Assembly: GCA_030278955.1 (NCBI GenBank)
Contig: JAOANR010000014.1
Location: 39,507,453-39,571,452 of the forward strand
Direction of reading: 5' to 3'
DNA length: 64,000 bases
Origin: Hygrophila difformis
Taxonomy: Eukaryota > Streptophyta > Magnoliopsida > Lamiales > Acanthaceae
How positions within the stretch are numbered: the stretch's first letter is position 1; each line of letters starts with the position of its first letter. Of this stretch, positions 1 through 11,427 are shown piece by piece. Made by a program: the position numbers and the translations under genes. A model generated the notes under the pieces. That model was not told where the DNA came from and searched no databases. It saw only the letters and a program-made list of their open reading frames with translations.

Positions 1-2330
1 TAAATCATGATGGAGAAATCATGATGGTAATAAAATATGTATATCATATGTATTAATTATTTATTTGTGCATAAGGGATTTGCGGTGATGGGGAAAGTAG
101 ATGCAGAATTTTTACAGTGGTGATGATGGAGGGAAATAAAATATTTAAGATATTGAATATAATTTGTCTATCAAATTATTATTATTTATATTGCAACTAA
201 ATTTTTCCTTATAAATTTACCCGTATTTTGAAAACACAATATCAAATAAAAAATGAAAATTAAGTATTACCCCATAAATAAAGCAAAGATGATGGGGTAA
301 TTGTTTTCCATTGATTATATTGATTACATTGATTAATTAATTTACATTGATTAAATTGATTTCCATTTGATAAACAAAAATGAAATGTTGACTATAGACA
401 ATAAAATGATTATGGAAAGAGCAAAGAATAATCGTAAAAGATGAGATGATCAATGTAAATAAATAAATTATCCCTTAAATAAAGGATAATGAATGTAATT
501 TAGCCCTTCAACTATTACTATACGATATTTTAATTTATTGTGGTGAATAATGAATCCATATTAGAAATTTAATTATGGATGAGAAAATTAATATGCCAAA
601 AATATAGCACGGATTAAATCTAATTTAACTAGAAAAATAAAATATGTATTATTAATTATATGGTAATAAAATCATGATGGAGAAACCATAATGGTAATAA
701 AATATGTATATTAATTATTTATTTGTGCAAATGAGATTTGTGGTGATGGGGAAAGCAGATGCAGATTTTTTACAATGTGAATGATGGAGGGAAATAAAAT
801 ATTTAAGATATTGAATATAATTTGTCTATGAAATTATTTTTAATTATATTGCAACTAAATTTTTCCTTATAAATTTATCCGTATTTTGAAAACACAATAT
901 CAAATACAAAAATGGAAACTAAGTATTACCCCATAAATAAAGCAAAGATGATGGGGTAATTGATTTCCATTGATTATATTGATTAAATGAATTTACATTG
1001 ATTAAATTGATTTCCATCGGATAAACAAAAATGAAATGTTGACTATAGACAATGAAATGATTATGTAAAGAGCAAAGAATCATCGCAAAAGATGAGATGA
1101 TCAATGGAAATAAATAAATTACCCCTTAAATAAAGAATAATTAATGTAATTTAGCCCTTCAACTATTACTATAATTTTTACAAATACGACATTTTATTTA
1201 TTTGTGGTGAATAATGAATCCATATTAGGAATTTATTTGTCTATATAAATAATATTCAATTTACTCTTAAATCCATGTATTAACCTAAAATATTATGCAA
1301 AAGTTTCCCGCCTAAGACCACTAGCCTAATTTTTAGTCAATAATCTCAAAAAGTTAATTAATTATATTCTCAATTAGTCCCTTCAATGTTAGATTTATGG
1401 GATTGTATTCTCAATTTCAAAAAAAGGAAATGTTTAATATAAATAAATAATGAAATGATTTCAACCATGATTTTACTATGTCATTAATTTTAATTGGTTT
1501 TTTTACTAACATTAAGTTTCATTAAAATACGACAATGTTGAATCATTCTTTAAATTAAAATATTATCTTTCAATTCTAAAAAAATTTGTATTATAGCAGT
1601 TGGTTAATTATAGCAATAAGTTTATTAGAATATTAACTTTGGAAAAAAAATATTGTGATGATTTAATATAGATACTACGTTTTTAAATGGAATCATTTAA
1701 CATATCATTTTAGAATCAATTTATTATGATTCATTTTAATTATAGATATATTGTGATGATTTAATATTAGATCAAGTTATTTAAATATATTCATATTTTA
1801 AATCATTTTATTTATATTGGCAACTAAATTTTTTCATATAAGTATATCCGTATTTTAGAATCATTTTATTTATATTGGTAACTAAATCTTTCCATGTAAA
1901 TATATCCATATTTTGGAAACTAAATATTAAATAAAAAATAAAAAATAAATATTAGAATATGTATTTAAATAAACCATTGCGGTTTTAAATTTTAAAAAAT
2001 ATGTGTTACTTCATTAGATCCAAAAATCATAAATATTTAAATCATGTACACTAATATGGAATGAAATAATCCCATAATTAAAGAGTGTAATTTGGGAAAC
2101 ATTATTACTAATTGGATAGTTAAAATCATGTCAAAAATGATAATTTACTTTAGTTCTGTATATTTACTATGTAACATTTGGTAGATCTAATAATATTCGA
2201 CACCCTGAATAATTTGGAAAGAGATCTCGGCTGCTCAATTTAAGTGCACAATTTTTTGGGATTAATTAATAATAGAAAAGGATGGTGGAAAAATTAATAT
2301 GCCAAAAATATAGCAGGATTAAATGCATTG
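1..2330. repeat. AT-rich degenerate direct-repeat block
   Basis: Bases 1-572 and about 664-1237 are two copies of the same sequence, offset by roughly 658-667 bp, with scattered substitutions and small indels. Two shorter, more diverged copies of one part (the stretch around 185-240) recur at about 1807-1865 and 1869-1925. A segment at about 577-620 recurs at about 2284-2325. Nothing in the block looks coding: short frames are interrupted and of biased composition. It may be an old satellite-like array or a decayed non-autonomous element. No terminal inverted repeats were found. Confidence 0.7.
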
Positions 2331-2797
2331 TTTTTAATAACTAACAGGATATAGACCTATACATTGGCTAATAATTAACAAGAATTCGAAACATCTGCCT
2401 GAAATGCATTCAGATCATCCCATTGGACAAAAAGGAGCAAGGCTATTTCGCACAAAGTATTTTAATTTTGCAGAAACTTTCAAGATTATCTTGATATGGA
2501 TATTGAATATAGTACCAATGGCATGGAGTTTCTCATACTTAAATGAATTTCTTAACTTTAATTTTGGCTTTGAACATAGCTTGAAGTTTGGGCTTTAATT
2601 TAGAAAATGGAATGGAAGTATGCGACACAGGCTTAAGTTTCACTTCAAAATTAAGGCGTGTTGGTGATGATTTTTTTAATCAATTGTTTTGTTTCTTTAG
2701 TTTTATTTCTATGTTTAGTGCAATTATGAACTGAATCTTAATCATATACAGTTGCCATTTTGCAGAATGCTGTGACAAACAGAAGGCTAATATCTAT
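2331..2797. other. Unassigned flank before the LINE
   Basis: No convincing gene is visible. A 64-codon open frame at 2404-2598 has no recognisable motif and I regard it as chance. The segment ends at the target site of the LINE. Confidence 0.5.
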
Positions 2798-2811
2798 AAA
2801 AGCACATGAAA
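2798..2811. repeat. LINE target-site duplication, left copy
   Basis: The 14-base sequence aaaagcacatgaaa occurs here and again at 6798-6811, directly after the poly(A) tail of the LINE. That is the expected duplication left by target-primed reverse transcription. The left boundary is fuzzy by a few A residues. Confidence 0.8.
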
Positions 2812-4502
2812 TTTCTTTTGGAGAAACTCAAAAGAAATTTCTTTTGGAATGATTTTGAGGGACATAGAAAGCTACATACCATTTGCTGGGACAGGATTTG
2901 TCGACACAAAGATGATGGTGGCCTAAGTATATGGAATGTGCAGAGGTTGAATGAAGCGTTACTCCTAAAATGGAAATGGAGATTTGGGAGGGAGCACAAC
3001 CTGTGGAAGGAGGTAATTGATCAAAACTACTATGGGGGCCTAGCACCATTAGTTCCGGGTGTAAGGCAAGGTAGATCTCTCTGGGGAAACATTTGTTTAG
3101 TTTGAGACAGGTTGAAATCTGGCAACAACAGGTGCTTATTCAAAATTTGTGTGGGTAATGGTGTATCAACTCGCTTTTGGCAAGATACTTGGGTTGAGGA
3201 GGGGAGACCGCTGAAGGAATTGTTCCCTAGACTCTATACTTTGGCAACCAATAAGGATGGCATGATTGTGGAGAACGGTGAATGGTCAGGTCTTGATTGG
3301 AATTGGAAATTTCAGATGAGGAGGCAACTCTTTGATTGGGAGCAAGATATCTGGAATGAGTTCTTAACAATTATTAATCGAAAAAAGTTGAGTCGTTTTC
3401 TAAGGGATCGAGTTGTGTGGGTTCTTGAAGGGACTGGGCAATACTCAACTGCATCCTGTTGGAATTTGAAGATGGACAGAGGTGGTGTTGAAAGCCAGAG
3501 GATGTGGAGAGGATTTTGGAAAATTAAAACACCAATGAAGGCAAAGATATTAGCATGGAAACTTTACCACCATGCATTACCAGTAAAGGATGAATTACTT
3601 AAAAGAGGGTGCCTCCAGTCCTCATCAGTCCAGTGTGGAGCTTGTGGGAAGGAGGTGGAAACAACGGATCATCTTTTTTGCAGATGTGCCTTTGCAAGTT
3701 CATTATGGTACCAAGGGGTAGAATGGTTTGGTGGAGCTTGGGTGATTCCAGGCAACATTACTCAATTATTGAATTGGTGGTTTTGCTGTTACGTTGGTTG
3801 TGGACGCAGAACTTTGTGGCTTACCACTGGGTTAGTAATTATTTGGACAATCTGGAAGTACAGAATCGATGCTACCTTTAATGGGAAGAACATTGTCTTG
3901 ACCGAAGCTATAGAAGAGGTGAAATGGAGAGTAGGTTTCTGGTGGAAGGCTGCTACTAAGGGAGGTGATAATTACTGTTTTGGAATAGGTAGTCATTTCT
4001 TAGATGGGTTACAGACAGGTGCAAATACAAGAGTCAGATTTTTTCATAGAGGACTCACATGGATTAGGCCTAAAATTGGGTGGTGGAAGATTAATTCGGA
4101 TAGGTCTTCTCTTGGGAATCCAGGCCCGGCGGGGATCGGAGGCGTTATTAGAGATGCAAAAGGTGAGGTAATCTTCGAGCTGTCTGATTGTATTGGTGTA
4201 GCGGACTCAATGAAGCAGAGATTAAAGCCATTAACCGAATATGTCATGCTCTAATTCGGGACCAAGGCTTCCCTTTAACAAAAATCATCTTTGAATGCGA
4301 CTCCATCAATGTTGTGAAATGGATTGCGGATCCGGGGACTGTACCTTGGAGATACCAGGAGCTATTCAACCCAATTATTGCAGTAATAAACTGTGCAGGC
4401 GAGGTACGTTTCCAACATGTCTTGAGGGAACGTAACTCTATTGCCGATCAATGGGCCAAGCTCGGTGCAGCTGGGGAGGGGAAGAAAGAAGAGTGGTACT
4501 GA
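2812..4502 (+). pseudogene. LINE ORF2 C-terminal fragment: RT tail, zinc-binding domain, RNase H
   Basis: The frame opens in the region after the RT fingers/palm (WDRICRHKDDGGLSIWNV, then LLLKWKWRF). It continues into the plant zf-RVT domain, where CGACGKEVETTDHLFCRC carries the Cys/His ligands around 3633-3695. It ends in an RVT_3-type RNase H domain that starts with WWKINSD and GNPGPAGIGGVIRD (about 4080-4160). Two lesions are visible. A TGA stop lies at 3103-3105, with the same frame continuing at once. A one-base frameshift near 4205 moves the RNase H C-terminal half (with ECDS and the RNSIADQWAKLG tail) into another frame, ending at 4502. In RNase H the first Asp is present (INSD), where related copies usually read DG. 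The gene is dead. Confidence 0.85.
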
Positions 4503-6789
4503 CTAAAAGTGGGCACCGACTGATCGGGTATTAACAAAGGAATGCAGAAGTGTGTGCTTACTGGTAGCAGACAGACGTCATTTGAGCTCTAAGATGAAGG
4601 AAAATCTGAAGCGTGGAGTTGATTGTATTGGTTGGTGAATGGAGATTGTTGTGATATAGTTGGGGTTGAGAAGAGCCGGACAACTTCCCCTGGAGAATCG
4701 CTAAGTGGCAGGAACCTGTTATGGCCATTATTCGGTGCAGCGGGGAAGTGAGGGGGTATAATTTTTCCGGGGAACCTGTTAGGGAGGATGTGTTTTGGGT
4801 GGGGAGTAAAGGAGACAACATAAAAAATGGTTTTCTTTTGATTGACTTTCATTCTTTCTTTCTGTTCTTCTCTCATCTCTCTTTTCTTTTTGTAGGTGAA
4901 ACATGTATCTTGGAAAGGTTAGCGCGCTGGAGGACGGAATAAACCTTGTAATGATAGCTGAAGCAATTTGGGATGTCGGTTGTGGTTGATGATGGCGGTA
5001 CTGGGTGTTTGACGTTGAAAGCTAAGAGGGATCAAAGTTGTTGCCGATGTGCTGCTTCACTTTGAAGTCGGAGGATGCTGCTTCTGTTGGGGCACCTTGA
5101 TGATCAAGTAATCTGATGGTTGGTTGCTACAGATTGGTCATGTTTTAATCCTGCAATAAACTCACGAAGTCTACTAAAACACTTAGCCGGTACGATACAA
5201 GATTTGAGCTTATTTGGATGCGTTCACAGGTGATGATCAATCTGACACTCTTGAATTTGCTTTATTATACATTGAGCCTGCTATGTTCATTGCGATGCGT
5301 CGGATATGATAAGGACATTTGGACATTTCCCTATTTTTTTTTGTTTTTTTTTTGCTTTGGCTATTAACCCCAGATCTACCTCCTGCCTTAGGAAAACCAT
5401 ATTAGAGCGCATCAAATTCTACATTCCTTTCCACTGCGCATTCTGTCCATTAAAATTTTCCCTACTTTGCCTTAACCACATAGACCCATCTAGCCTTTGG
5501 GAGATATAGATCCTATATGCATTGCTACAAAAATTCTCCTGTGGTGCAGCTTTGGAGCTAAATTTATTTGAGTGCCAGTGTGATCTCGTAATGAACGGGT
5601 TAGACACTAACAAAATGTTGACGGGATCAAATTGGTGTCAGAAATGATGGACGATGTGATGTCCCTTTTTATTGATTCTGATTTTGCTTTCGATTTGGAT
5701 AGTCGGGAAACTCATTGAAAAAAAAAAGAAAAGGGAAAAAAAGGGGGGAGGGGGGAAGCAGTTAAGGAAAATGTTGGTGGAAGAAAATAAAAGGGGGCTT
5801 GGATCTAGAAAAGGGTCTGGTTACAGCAAAGGGGTTGTTGATATTGAATGAGTATCTTGAAAATATTGGATGGGAGATTAGTACGAGTGTATCGCATCAT
5901 GCATCAAGTGAAGATTGATTCGGAGCTTCCTTGTTGTGGCATGGATGTCATAACACGCCCTGGAGTATATTGTATGCAATGCATAGATGGTCCTTATTTC
6001 TTGAAAATATTGGGTGGGAGATTAGTAAGAGTGTATTGCATCATGCATTAAGTGAAGATTGATTCGGAGCTTCTTTGTTGTGGTATGGACGTCGTAACAC
6101 GCCCTGGAGTATATTGTATGCAATGCATAGATGGTCCTTTTTTTCCATTACCCCACACCTATAATTGTTCCCCAGCCTATTTCATTTCATTAATTGAGTC
6201 CCTTTGATTCGATGCGTCTGCTTTGACTTCTTTGGTAGGGGAGATGTATTATCATAGCAAGTTTATGGATTGTCTCTTTGAACATCACTTGTATACTTCT
6301 ACTGATTGCTCGCTCTGAATGTATAAGTACTTGGTCGATACTATTTGAAGGTTTCGGTGGGCACGAGGAGTCATAAGTGTACAATTAGAAGTAGCTCGAT
6401 GAGGGGTAGACGTAGGGCTCGGTCTTGGCTTACTGGAGCTTATCAATCTTGTGCTTTGATGGGTGTGATGCTGCTACTTTCCGGCTGATGATGACAACAT
6501 TGTTGCCTTTTGCTTGGTGCTGCGGTGGATTGCTGTTTTGATACTACTGATTTTATTATGGTGCTCCTGCGGACATCTGTGAAGGATCTACGCCTACTTG
6601 CTTAATGATGCTTCATTACCTATTTAAGATTTTCTGACTGCTAAATTCTGATGTCGTGAAGGTGTAGTAGAGTTGGTCTATTTTTGAAGGGTTTGATTTA
6701 CCTATAGCTTCTGTATGTTGTGGTGATGTCAATTGCCACTGTACACTTCCTTTTAGATTTTGAATATAAAAAAAAGGTCCTTTATCCTC
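4503..6789 (+). other. LINE 3' untranslated region
   Basis: Non-coding sequence between the last RNase H codon and the poly(A) tail. It contains poly-T tracts (about 5335-5352), a purine-rich stretch (about 5720-5760) and a two-copy tandem repeat (listed separately). No further ORF or second mobile element could be recognised, although a composite origin cannot be excluded because the length is unusual. Confidence 0.55.
5856..6143 (+). repeat. Tandem duplication, 2 x 144 bp, in the LINE 3' UTR
   Basis: The unit starting cttgaaaatattgg at 5856 repeats at 6000 with about ten substitutions. Both copies end with atgcaatgcatagatggtcc. The second copy ends near 6143 in a T-run. The divergence suggests that the duplication may predate this insertion. 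Confidence 0.85.
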
Positions 6790-6797
6790 AAAAAAAA

Positions 6798-6811
6798 AAA
6801 AGCACATGAAA
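6798..6811. repeat. LINE target-site duplication, right copy
   Basis: Second copy of the 14-bp duplication, overlapping the end of the A-tail. See the left copy at 2798-2811. Confidence 0.8.
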
Positions 6812-8412
6812 AATTTATATCCTGTCATCAATGGGAAATGTGGTTTGGCTCTGTTTTATCTGGATTTGCTCAAGTTATTGTCAAAATTCTTGGTCATCCC
6901 TTCGAACTCATGTCTAGAAAAAATTGCAAGTAGAAATACTCATATACTTTCATTCTCCTTCAAAATATAACTTCTGCATTTATTAAACATATACATAAAG
7001 ACTAGAGAATTTTATCCAATGATGATGATAAGATATTGTACAAATGAGGCATGACTGGACAATGTAACTTTCCTAGCCGTTCCAAATGCCATGTTTAAAT
7101 GTATTGTAGCGCAAATGGACATTTTTTAGAGTATCTGAAGGGTAACTATTTCCGTGCTGCGAAACCTTTACTGTGGAAGTTTGTTGTGAAACCTTTGTTG
7201 AGGAAGTTTGACGAGGTTTGGTTTTATGATATTAGGAAGGGTCTTATCGGACTGCCTAATAAATTTAATCGTCATTGATGTATCAAAATCTTCAAGTGAT
7301 GTGCTATGATGGATTTGTTAATACAAATGTTTGAATCGAAGTATAATGTTTTGCTCTATGATCCGGATGATTACATATTGGTTGATGAATGTTATTAGCC
7401 GCTTTATAATTTATCTTTTCAATGAAGCATTGTTTGATTCTCTAAATATTAGCCGTTTTAAAATGAATCTTATACTTGATTTTCGTGATACCAATAAATA
7501 TACAGGAATTGTAAGTGCATTACATTTATTCTTAGGGTTTTTTTTTTTTAAAAAAAGTTATAATTTTTAAGAATTTAAATGGGGTTAAAATTAAAGAAAT
7601 CATGTCGTGCACACTGAATTTGAAAATGATACTTATTTCATTTTTCATATAAATAAAATTAAACTTTATAACTGATATTATTGCATTAGTGGACCTGTAT
7701 ATGGTATAGTTTTATATTAATTTTTTTTTCGGTGGAACTTTATATTAATTTTTTGATCAAGGCTTACATATTCATTGTGACTGATCTGCTCTAGATAATC
7801 TAATTTATAAAACCTATGGGCTATGAAACTGTATTTTTTTTTATGATCTTACTTGCTGATTTAAAATTTAATTGTATTTTGTTTTCAAAAAACTTTAATT
7901 GTATTTAAAAACATATTTATTCCATAATCTGTATTCGATGGAATTAACAATCGCCAGTTTTAAATATGCTACATTTTGTTTTTAACATTCTGATAATGAT
8001 AAGGGCAATTTTATTCATGACGTTAGTGACATGAAATTGTCAACCAATTCATTACTTTTAGAAATGTTATGGGAAAGGAATGCAGGACGTTACTAGAATG
8101 TTTTTTTTTCTTTTTCTTTTAAAAAAATTATTTTGTCATCTTTATTATTTTTACGCATGCATAAATTATTTTCTTTAGAGAAGCCGGAGCAAGAAAACAA
8201 ATAGGAAAACTTTGATATTCCTTCAATCTTGACAATTAAACGTCAGTTTTACAGTCAAAACTTCCATTCCTTTAATCTTGATCAATTTCTTATTCATTGC
8301 TTCTATCATCAACTATTTTATCATATATATTTTCTTTCATTCAATCGTGAGGACAATTTATTCTTTTGTTGAATCTCTAAATATTTTTTTTTATATTTTA
8401 GAAACTTTTCTT
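6812..8412. other. AT-rich gene-poor stretch
   Basis: No coding frame of substance, RNA gene or terminal repeat was found. The sequence has many A/T homopolymers. It may be the body of the Helitron-like element whose 3' end lies at 8413-8442, but no matching 5' TC end was identified. Confidence 0.4.
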
Positions 8413-8442
8413 CCCTCGCATCGCGTGGGCGGGTAATACTAG
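8413..8442 (+). mobile_element. Helitron-like 3' terminus
   Basis: A short hairpin (ccctcgc at 8413-8419, loop atc, gcgtggg at 8423-8429, one T/T mismatch) lies nine bases before CTAG (8439-8442), which is followed by T. This matches the known Helitron end: a GC-rich hairpin about 10 nt from a CTRR terminus, inserted before T. The element body would extend to the left. Its 5' TC end was not found, so size and orientation rest on this terminus alone. Confidence 0.5.
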
Positions 8443-9204
8443 TTTTATCAAATATGAAAATATTACAATTATTTTGAAACATGGTTAGTTAGTTTTCTTA
8501 GCCTTCATTGGTTGTTCAAGCAAAACAAAAAAACAAAAAAAACATGGTTAGTTCATTTGAAATGGATGGAGTAAAATTTTTCTAAAGTGAGCATAAACTT
8601 GCCAATTGCCATTCACAAAACCATGTTTCTTCATCCGTACATATTTAATGGAGTACTAATTACCACATCTAATTAATTCACCTTTGCCAAAACATAGGTA
8701 TCAATATTTACCGAAAAAATTAATTAGCAGGGATAGTCATGCACGCGTCTACACCAGCAGTACCAAAAAGAAAGAAAGAAAGAGAGTCATGTCTAGATAT
8801 TTTACCATAATTTAAGCTTGAAAAATAAATTAAAAATCTAGACTTTAGACACAATGATGAATTGAAGTAAATCTATGTATTATTTTATTTTAAGAGATAA
8901 TTTTTTTATGCAATCAGAATGATTCATTTTCAAATTTTGGCCATTATTTATTTATTTAGAGTTTTGGGTCACTACAAGGATGTCGGGCCCCATAAAAAGA
9001 GCCAAAGCGAGTCGCATGTTGTTCAAACACATCCTTATTGGAAATCGCATTATTCTGATGGACTATTTAAATATTTTATTTTTTATGTAATTAAAATAAA
9101 TAGTATTTCTTCCATCTCATTATTTATGTCTCACATTCCTTTTTTGGCATTTAAAAAAATTACATAATAACAATGTGTCAAATCACATCTTGATGCTAAC
9201 TGCT
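8443..9204. other. AT-rich stretch, no gene seen
   Basis: Only low-complexity and AT-rich sequence is visible, including a short AAAG repeat near 8768-8785. An 82-codon open frame at 8919-9167 has no family signature and is probably chance. Confidence 0.4.
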
Positions 9205-9405
9205 AAAATTAGATTGCTCAGTGATGTGATACTGCTCTGTCGCACCAATGTGTATCTTCCCATCAGAGGCCCCTTAACCTAAGGTTTGGGGTTTGATTTC
9301 CCTCCCAGCTCCCTATCCATTTCCTCTATTCCCTTGTAATTGTGTGGCTTGGGCTCTCATTAAAATAAAATAAAATAAAATAAAGAGAATAAAATAAAAA
9401 AAAAT
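9205..9405 (+). mobile_element. SINE-like element (tRNA-type A/B boxes, A-rich tail)
   Basis: A box-A-like ttgctcagtga at about 9214 and a box-B-like ggtttgatttcc at about 9289 are followed by a short body. The end is a taaaa repeat tail (9360-9384), a typical plant SINE layout. The A-to-B spacing (about 75 nt) is longer than in a tRNA, the B box has one extra T, and I could not find a clean target duplication. The call is therefore tentative. Confidence 0.45.
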
Positions 9406-9499
9406 ATTTTTTTGAAGAAACATTAGCTACCGAATTTTTCTTTCTCACATATATTTCTTTAGAGAATGAAAAAGAAAAAAATAAGGGTTCTCCAACCAT

Positions 9500-10657
9500 C
9501 AAGAGAGATTCAGAAATACTACTGGGATGACCCCTTTTTATTTAAATTTTGTTCTGATCAGATTATTAGGCGCTGTGTTCATGAGAAAGAAGGTTTTCAA
9601 ATTGTTAGGAAGTGTTAGGAGGCCATCATGGCCCTGCTAGAACTGCTAGAAAGGTCCTAGATTGTGGGTTCTTCAGGCCAACCATCTTTTTGGATTGCCA
9701 GAAACTTATAAAGATGTGTGATAGATGCCAAACACTAGGAAATATTTCAATGAGAGAAGAAATGCCTCAAAAAGGAATTTTAGAAGTTGAGATATTTGAT
9801 GTTTGGGGGATTGATTTTATGGGACCTTTTCCCCCTTCATATGGTAATCACTACATTCTAGTAGCTGTTGACTATGTCTCAAAATGGGTAGAACAGTGGC
9901 TTTACCCAATAATAAAGCTAAACAAGTTACTAAATTTCTGCAAAAGAATATTTTTACTAGGTTTGGAGCTCCTCATGCCATTATATCTTATGGAGGATCT
10001 CACTTTGTTAATAAACACTTTGAGAAGTTGCTTAAACAATATGGTGTCCATCATAAGGTTGGATCACTATATCATCCTCAGACAAGTGGACAAGTGGAGG
10101 TATCTAATAAGGAAATTAAGCATATTTTGCAACCTTCTGTGAATATTACAAGAAAAGACTGGTCAAAGAAACTGGATGATGCTTTATGGGCATACAGAAC
10201 TGCTTTCAAGACTCCCAGAGGAATGTCTCCTTACAGATTAGTTTTTGGAAAAGCTTGTCATCTTCTAGTTGAGCTAGAACACAGAGCATATTGGGCCATT
10301 AAGATGCTTAATATGGATGTTCAGTTAGGATAAGAAAAGAGGAAATTTGATCTGTCTAAGTTGGAAGAGATGAGACTGGAAGCATATGAAAGCAGCAAGA
10401 TTTACAAAGATCAAACCAAGAAAATTCATGATGCAAAGATAAAACATAAAGAATTTTATGTTGGTCAGATGGTTTTGTTGTATAACTCTCGTTTGAAATT
10501 GTTTCCAGGAAAGCTGAGATCAAGGTGGACAGGACCATTCCCCATTGTAGCTGTTCATGATAATGGAGCTGTCACAATTATGCTTAATGAAGGAGAAAAG
10601 ACAGTAAATGGACACAGGCTTAAAGAATATATTGGTCAACAAGATTTAAATATTTAA
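9500..10657 (+). pseudogene. Ty3/Gypsy pol C-terminus: integrase (Athila/Tat-type)
   Basis: The start reads KYYWDDPFLFKFCSDQIIRR, the segment before integrase that is typical of Athila/Tat elements, in a frame that breaks near 9612. The HHCC zinc-binding domain follows ([14 protein letters not shown] ... CDRCQTLGN, about 9618-9765). The core starts with [15 protein letters not shown], holding the first catalytic Asp. The second catalytic Asp is replaced by Tyr (SYGGSHF, about 9990), and the Glu is present in SGQVEVSN. A one-base loss near 9893 shifts the frame, and a TAG/TAA pair near 10,331 breaks the C-terminal part before the chromatin-facing tail (about 10,361-10,657: [19 protein letters not shown]). 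The protein is inactive. Confidence 0.9.
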
Positions 10658-10925
10658 ACGGATTACTTGGATAATACATAGTTCTCTGAATTTCTATTTA
10701 CTTCAGTTGTCAAAAAAAAAAAATAGGGGGTGGGGTACTACCCAGGTTAGCTGAGTAGTATTCCCCTTTTTCTTAAGATTTTTGTTAATTCTCTAATTTT
10801 TGTGTTTTTCAGGATTTCAAGGAATGAAGCTGTGATGAATTAAGAAGAAAAAAGAAAGAAGTCTTCAATCAGGTTCTGAGTATTGAATAATTTTTATAAG
10901 TGTTTGATCTATCAATCTAAGTACT
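10658..10925 (+). other. Spacer after pol with an inverted repeat
   Basis: Non-coding. Around 10,722-10,768 the sequence ggggtactac pairs with gtagtattcccc across a short loop, forming an imperfect hairpin just downstream of an A-run. No further feature is seen. Confidence 0.4.
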
Positions 10926-11220
10926 CACGCTTTGTTTCGAATTAAAGTGTGGTTAAGATTGAAGTATAATAACCCACGCCTTGTTAAATCTATAAAGCGA
11001 GAAGGCAGTTTCAAGTTTTGTTAGCTAATACAAAATTTGGCTAAGATTCTCGCTTTGATGTAAAAAATAATTGGCATGAGGAACTGAATAATCACGCATT
11101 GTCAAATTTACAAAGCGTGATCAAGTTCTTGAACAAACCATACAGAATTTTCCTCGCTTTGATTAATTTACAAAGCGAGGGACGTTCTATATGTTACACG
11201 CTTACAATAAACAAAGCGAG
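10926..11220. repeat. Array of six imperfect CTCGCTTTG / CAAAGCGAG hairpins
   Basis: Inverted-repeat units start at about 10,926, 10,975, 11,048, 11,093, 11,152 and 11,196. The best is 11,152-11,180, a perfect 10-bp stem (cctcgctttg / caaagcgagg) around a 9-nt loop. 11,093-11,119 has a 10-bp stem with one mismatch. The others are weaker. The array sits between pol and the promoter of the first F-box gene. Confidence 0.75.
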
Positions 11221-11359
11221 ATTCTGGGAACTTGGACGGATAGATTTTCAAAACTCCTTAGGACCAAAATACCCTTACAGACTCTTCTTCTCCCTTTTCA
11301 TTAAACCATCACACGTCGTTTCACTCTTCTGCAATTATGTCACATAACTTTCCCTAGTC

Positions 11360-11367
11360 TATAAATA
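11360..11367 (+). promoter_or_regulatory. TATA box of F-box gene 1
   Basis: tataaata lies 60 bp upstream of the ATG at 11,428, in a pyrimidine-rich leader context typical of plant Pol II promoters. It suggests that gene 1 has, or had, its own promoter rather than depending on the retroelement LTR. Confidence 0.55.
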
Positions 11368-11427
11368 ACCAGTCATAATCTTCTTCCCATTCATATTCTC
11401 TTAAGTTCTTTCACTAAGAAATTCTAA

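Larger units (their letters stand above)
2812..6800 (+). mobile_element. 5'-truncated LINE (non-LTR retrotransposon)
   Basis: A roughly 4.0-kb element on the + strand, bounded by a 14-bp target duplication and ending in an A-run at 6790-6801. It starts inside the reverse-transcriptase ORF, so the 5' half, including the RT catalytic core and endonuclease, is missing; this is the usual 5' truncation of LINEs. The coding part ends near 4502 and is followed by about 2.3 kb of non-coding sequence, which is long for a plant LINE 3' UTR. Element identity rests on the zinc-binding RT tail and RNase H domains. Confidence 0.85.

Noticed and set aside
9205..9405. Functional tRNA gene
   Set aside because: Box spacing and arms do not fit a tRNA; the A-rich tail fits a SINE better.
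6812..9490. 5' LTR of the giant element
   Set aside because: Nothing here resembles the putative 3' LTR pieces at 28,041-28,773, 37,427-38,525 or 47,330-47,916, and pol starts abruptly near 9500, so the element is truncated.
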